NCBI GenBank assembly: GCA_015491275.1
Contig: WFWF01000066.1
Location: 1 to 25,124 of the forward strand
Reading direction: 5' to 3'
Length of the DNA stretch: 25,124 nt
Source of the DNA: Aquificales bacterium
Lineage (GTDB): Bacteria > Aquificota > Aquificia > Aquificales > Aquificaceae
Positions 22,720 to 25,124 of the stretch are shown one piece after another (position 1 is the first letter of the stretch; each line of letters opens with the position of its first letter). Below the pieces are notes generated by a model, which was not told where the DNA came from, did not search any database, and was given only the letters and a program-made list of their open reading frames with translations. The position numbers and the translations under genes are program-made.

Positions 22720-23489
22720 AGCGGATTTTAACCCTATTAATATTTTGCGGATGCGTTTTTGCAATGCTCGGGGATCGCAAAGCTGACAGGGGCATATTCT
22801 ACGAAGAAATAAAAACCCAGGAGAAACATGAAAAAGAGAAGAAAAAAGAAAAAACCTTTACATTTCCGGTAAGACCGGATGCCCCTGAACCTGTAAAGCA
22901 GTTTTTAGTTAATCCCACGGAGGAGACAGCAAAGGAGTTCCTTAAGTGGCAATATCTCTACTTCAAACATCTTGAGAAGGTAGGTTTTGTTCTGAGGGAA
23001 ACCGCTCTTAAGCATGCTCACGAAGTCTATCCCACCATGGGATATCCGGAAAGTGTTCTTGTAGCCGCTAACTACCCCCACCTTAGACAAGAATTGTTTA
23101 AGAAAGCTGTAGCAAAAGCAAAAGATAAATTCGGATTGATTTATTTCTTTTCTTCGCAATGTCAGTTTTGCAAGCTTCAATCACCCCTTATAGAAAAACT
23201 CAGGAAGGACTTCGGTATACCTGTAAGAGGTGTTTCCATAGACGGTGGTCTAATACCAGAAGATATACCGCAAGTTGTAAATCCTGACCTTGCCCGTAAA
23301 TTCGGAATAACGAGTGTACCCGCAGTTGTAGCCGTAATAGACGGAGTAAGGGGGCCAGAAATATATTTCCTCGCGGTAGGCTTCACCCCGCTCGATCAGT
23401 TACAAGCCCAAATAATCAGGCTTTTGAAATTTAAAGGTCTTATTGATGAATTCGAGCTGAATATAAATTTCCAAGGAGGTAACGAATAA
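22716..23489 (+). CDS. traF: TraF, thioredoxin-fold T4SS protein with CxxC
   Basis: The 257-aa protein has a signal peptide with cysteines, a charged linker, and a C-terminal thioredoxin domain: LIYFFSSQCQFCKLQSPLIE with Cys149 and Cys152 and the cis-Pro loop SVPAVVAV. F TraF has lost CxxC, but here an intact CQFC suggests redox activity. It starts in ATGA overlap with traN and ends overlapping traH. Likely a thiol partner for TraN and other Cys-rich proteins. Confidence 0.92.
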   Translation: MKRILTLLIFCGCVFAMLGDRKADRGIFYEEIKTQEKHEKEKKKEKTFTFPVRPDAPEPVKQFLVNPTEETAKEFLKWQYLYFKHLEKVGFVLRETALKHAHEVYPTMGYPESVLVAANYPHLRQELFKKAVAKAKDKFGLIYFFSSQCQFCKLQSPLIEKLRKDFGIPVRGVSIDGGLIPEDIPQVVNPDLARKFGITSVPAVVAVIDGVRGPEIYFLAVGFTPLDQLQAQIIRLLKFKGLIDEFELNINFQGGNE

Positions 23490-24880
23490 TGAAAAGGATT
23501 GTCCTATGCCTGCTTATCTGTTTATCCATGACTTTCGGTAATATAAATCAACTCCTTGATAATATAGTGTTGGGTTCATACTATCAAAGACCCGGCCAGA
23601 TTATATCAACTAATTACAATACATTTACCGCCGGAAGTTTTTCATTCAGGTTAAGACAAGATCTTCTAAACAAACCCATGTTTGCTTTTCAACCGCCGAG
23701 AGCTACACTTTCCTGTGCCGGCCTTGACTTTGACGCTGGGTGGCTCTCCATAATGAATCTTGATACTTTAAATCAATTGCTTCAGCAAGCGGGAGCATCC
23801 TTCATGTGGGGCGTAGTTGTTGGTTTGATTTATTCTCTGCCGGGAATAACAGAAGCCTTTGACAAACTTCAAAAATGGGGAAGGTATGCCCAATTCCTCG
23901 GACAGAATGCATGTCAAATGGGAATAAATGCAGGATCATCCTTACGCGAAGCTATATTAGGAAGAGAAACAAAAAACAGTGCTGAACGCTCACTGGCTTC
24001 AGGAGTTGTATCAACAATTGGGGAAGGTTTCAAGTCCTTCAAGAGCAACGTTAACTTTAACAACCTTTACGGAGTGTATCCTTATGAGTTTCTGTACAAC
24101 ATCTACTCGGACAAAGATTTGGTGGATCTCATAGCTTCCTTTACCGGAGTTATTATATGGGGCCCTGTTGATTCCGAGGGAAATCCTTGTAGAAGTGAGG
24201 ATTGCATTGAAAATGTGAGGACTGTATATCTTCCCCCGCTGGAAAGCAACATTGAAAATATAATTCATGGAACTTCCAATATTGAGGTGTATGATTGCAA
24301 ATGGGGTATCGTAAACACTCCTTCCGGATCTTTCCAATTTTGTACAAATGCCAAGAACAGTATAATTCCAACGAGAACACTGTCCATTACCGAAGGACTT
24401 GCGGATAAAGAAAAAAGGCACATGAGAAGCATAATTGATAAGATAAAGGCGGGTCAGCCTTTAAGCAGTAAAGATAAGAATTACTTGGTTACCCACCCTA
24501 TATCCGGTATTGTGGCAGTCCTAAATTACCTTGCTGTTCGTGAAAATGCAGATAAGAAAATAGAAAACTATCTTCAAGATCTTGCATACTTATCCGCAGG
24601 CTTAAAACTGCGCTCCTTTATAGCTTCTATTGAATCAAACATAGAAAGATTTGTATTTCTTTATGGTGAGGATGAAGATGTTCCCTCTGAACTCATGAAA
24701 TATAAGAAGCTCCTTAGTGAAAGAAATAGGGAACTCGGCAAAATGATCTACGAAAAGGTAGCTGCGGTGGCGGATGTAGAAAAAGCCATAGCCAGATACA
24801 ATGCAGGAAGAAATTTCATAAAACTAAAAGTTATGCAGAAGTTTGGTATAGGAACTGTGATGTTCGGGAGCGGGCAGTGA
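23489..24880 (+). CDS. traH: TraH, F-type pilus assembly and mating protein
   Basis: The 463-aa protein has a signal peptide, then SYYQRPGQIISTNYNTFTAG and PPRATLSCAGLDFDAGWLSI, followed by GLIYSLPGI..FDKLQKW and LGQNACQMGINAGSSLRE, all well-known TraH features. The C-terminal third is helical and likely coiled-coil. It overlaps the traF stop (TAATG). In F and SXT, traG usually follows, but the next ORF here is different. Confidence 0.93.
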   Translation: MKRIVLCLLICLSMTFGNINQLLDNIVLGSYYQRPGQIISTNYNTFTAGSFSFRLRQDLLNKPMFAFQPPRATLSCAGLDFDAGWLSIMNLDTLNQLLQQAGASFMWGVVVGLIYSLPGITEAFDKLQKWGRYAQFLGQNACQMGINAGSSLREAILGRETKNSAERSLASGVVSTIGEGFKSFKSNVNFNNLYGVYPYEFLYNIYSDKDLVDLIASFTGVIIWGPVDSEGNPCRSEDCIENVRTVYLPPLESNIENIIHGTSNIEVYDCKWGIVNTPSGSFQFCTNAKNSIIPTRTLSITEGLADKEKRHMRSIIDKIKAGQPLSSKDKNYLVTHPISGIVAVLNYLAVRENADKKIENYLQDLAYLSAGLKLRSFIASIESNIERFVFLYGEDEDVPSELMKYKKLLSERNRELGKMIYEKVAAVADVEKAIARYNAGRNFIKLKVMQKFGIGTVMFGSGQ

Positions 24881-24891
24881 ATTGAGCTGAG

Positions 24892-24897
24892 TATAAT
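24892..24897 (+). promoter_or_regulatory. Possible -10 element after traH
   Basis: TATAAT sits between traH and the next ORF. No good -35 is found at 16-18 nt, so this is only a weak candidate for a separate promoter. Confidence 0.25.
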
Positions 24898-24940
24898 AAA
24901 ATAGGAAAAGTATGAGGCAGGAAGCGAATTTAAAAGATAA

Positions 24941-25124
24941 ATGGTTGCCAACTATATCTTTTCTCCGGTGATCTTATTAATTGTTTTACCTATACCCTCA
25001 TTTTCAGAAAATAAGTTCCACATGATATGTCCTGATGAGGTCAAAAGTCTCCTTAAAACATCAATAAAAGTCACCGGCTGGGTTTATACAAAAAACTCTT
25101 CTTCTCCGGACGGTTTGATCCTTG
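24941..25124 (+). CDS. Start of an exported hypothetical protein, cut by window edge
   Basis: From this ATG, 61 residues are visible. The start looks like a signal peptide (ANYIFSPVILLIVLPIPSFS), and the mature part begins near ENKFHMICPDEVKSLL. It does not look like TraG, whose N-terminus is multi-span. The ATG is directly after an in-frame TAA and has no ribosome site. A short ORF at 24912-24971, with AGGAAAAGT before its ATG, overlaps it in another frame and has the charged start this signal peptide lacks, so the true start or a frameshift needs care. Confidence 0.5.
   Translation, partial: MVANYIFSPVILLIVLPIPSFSENKFHMICPDEVKSLLKTSIKVTGWVYTKNSSSPDGLIL

Noticed and set aside
24881..25124. 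Expected TraG gene after traH
   Set aside because: The visible start is a short signal peptide followed by soluble sequence, not the multi-span N-terminus of TraG.

Overview
The window looks like part of a large conjugative element (integrative element or plasmid) from a thermophilic bacterium, most like the Aquificota. This lineage call is an inference from AGA/AGG arginine and ATA isoleucine codons, Lys/Glu-rich proteins, strong AGGAGG ribosome sites, TTG/GTG starts and tightly overlapping genes. No rRNA or housekeeping gene is present to confirm it.

Layout. (1) 1-1007, minus strand: a tyrosine recombinase that runs off the left edge, preceded by two small membrane-protein genes (37 and 91 aa). 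(2) 1008-1240: a divergent control region. (3) 1241-6555, plus strand: a DNA-processing module with SSB, a beta-class DNA methyltransferase, a Rad52/Erf-like candidate single-strand annealing protein and a Cas4/RecB-like nuclease with four cysteines placed for an Fe-S cluster, interleaved with small unknown proteins, two of them zinc-ribbon-like. Several leaders here carry a short GC hairpin just before the ribosome site, and two share an almost identical 11-12 bp inverted repeat. (4) 6634-7465, minus strand: a very basic coiled-coil protein of unknown function, preceded by a GC-rich leader that can fold into a compact multibranched RNA whose closing helix buries the Shine-Dalgarno sequence. 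(5) 7518-17100, minus strand: an F-type type IV secretion operon, transcribed from an OmpA-like gene through a small ORF, traA, L, E, K, B, a DUF192-like lipoprotein, a DsbC-like protein, traV, traC and trbI, to a membrane-anchored HD protein with MOBH/TraI_2-like motifs. (6) 17101-17191: a divergent promoter region with a palindromic operator candidate. (7) 17192-24880, plus strand: traW, traU, trbC, a Cys-rich gene, traN, traF and traH. (8) 24941 onward: the start of another exported protein, cut by the right edge.

How it fits together. The T4SS genes supply pilin (TraA), the inner-membrane and outer-membrane core (TraL/E/B/K/V), the assembly ATPase (TraC), and the F-specific pilus assembly and mating-pair stabilisation set (TraW/U/N/F/H, TrbC/I). 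Two thioredoxin-fold proteins could fold the Cys-rich partners. SSB, the annealing protein and the nuclease resemble in logic the ssb-bet-exo module of SXT/R391 elements, which also pair F-like T4SS with MOBH relaxases and a tyrosine integrase. No TraG, TraD or separate relaxase is visible. The most unusual signals are the structured leader at 7326-7465 and the repeated leader architecture at 1134-1240 and 2416-2518.
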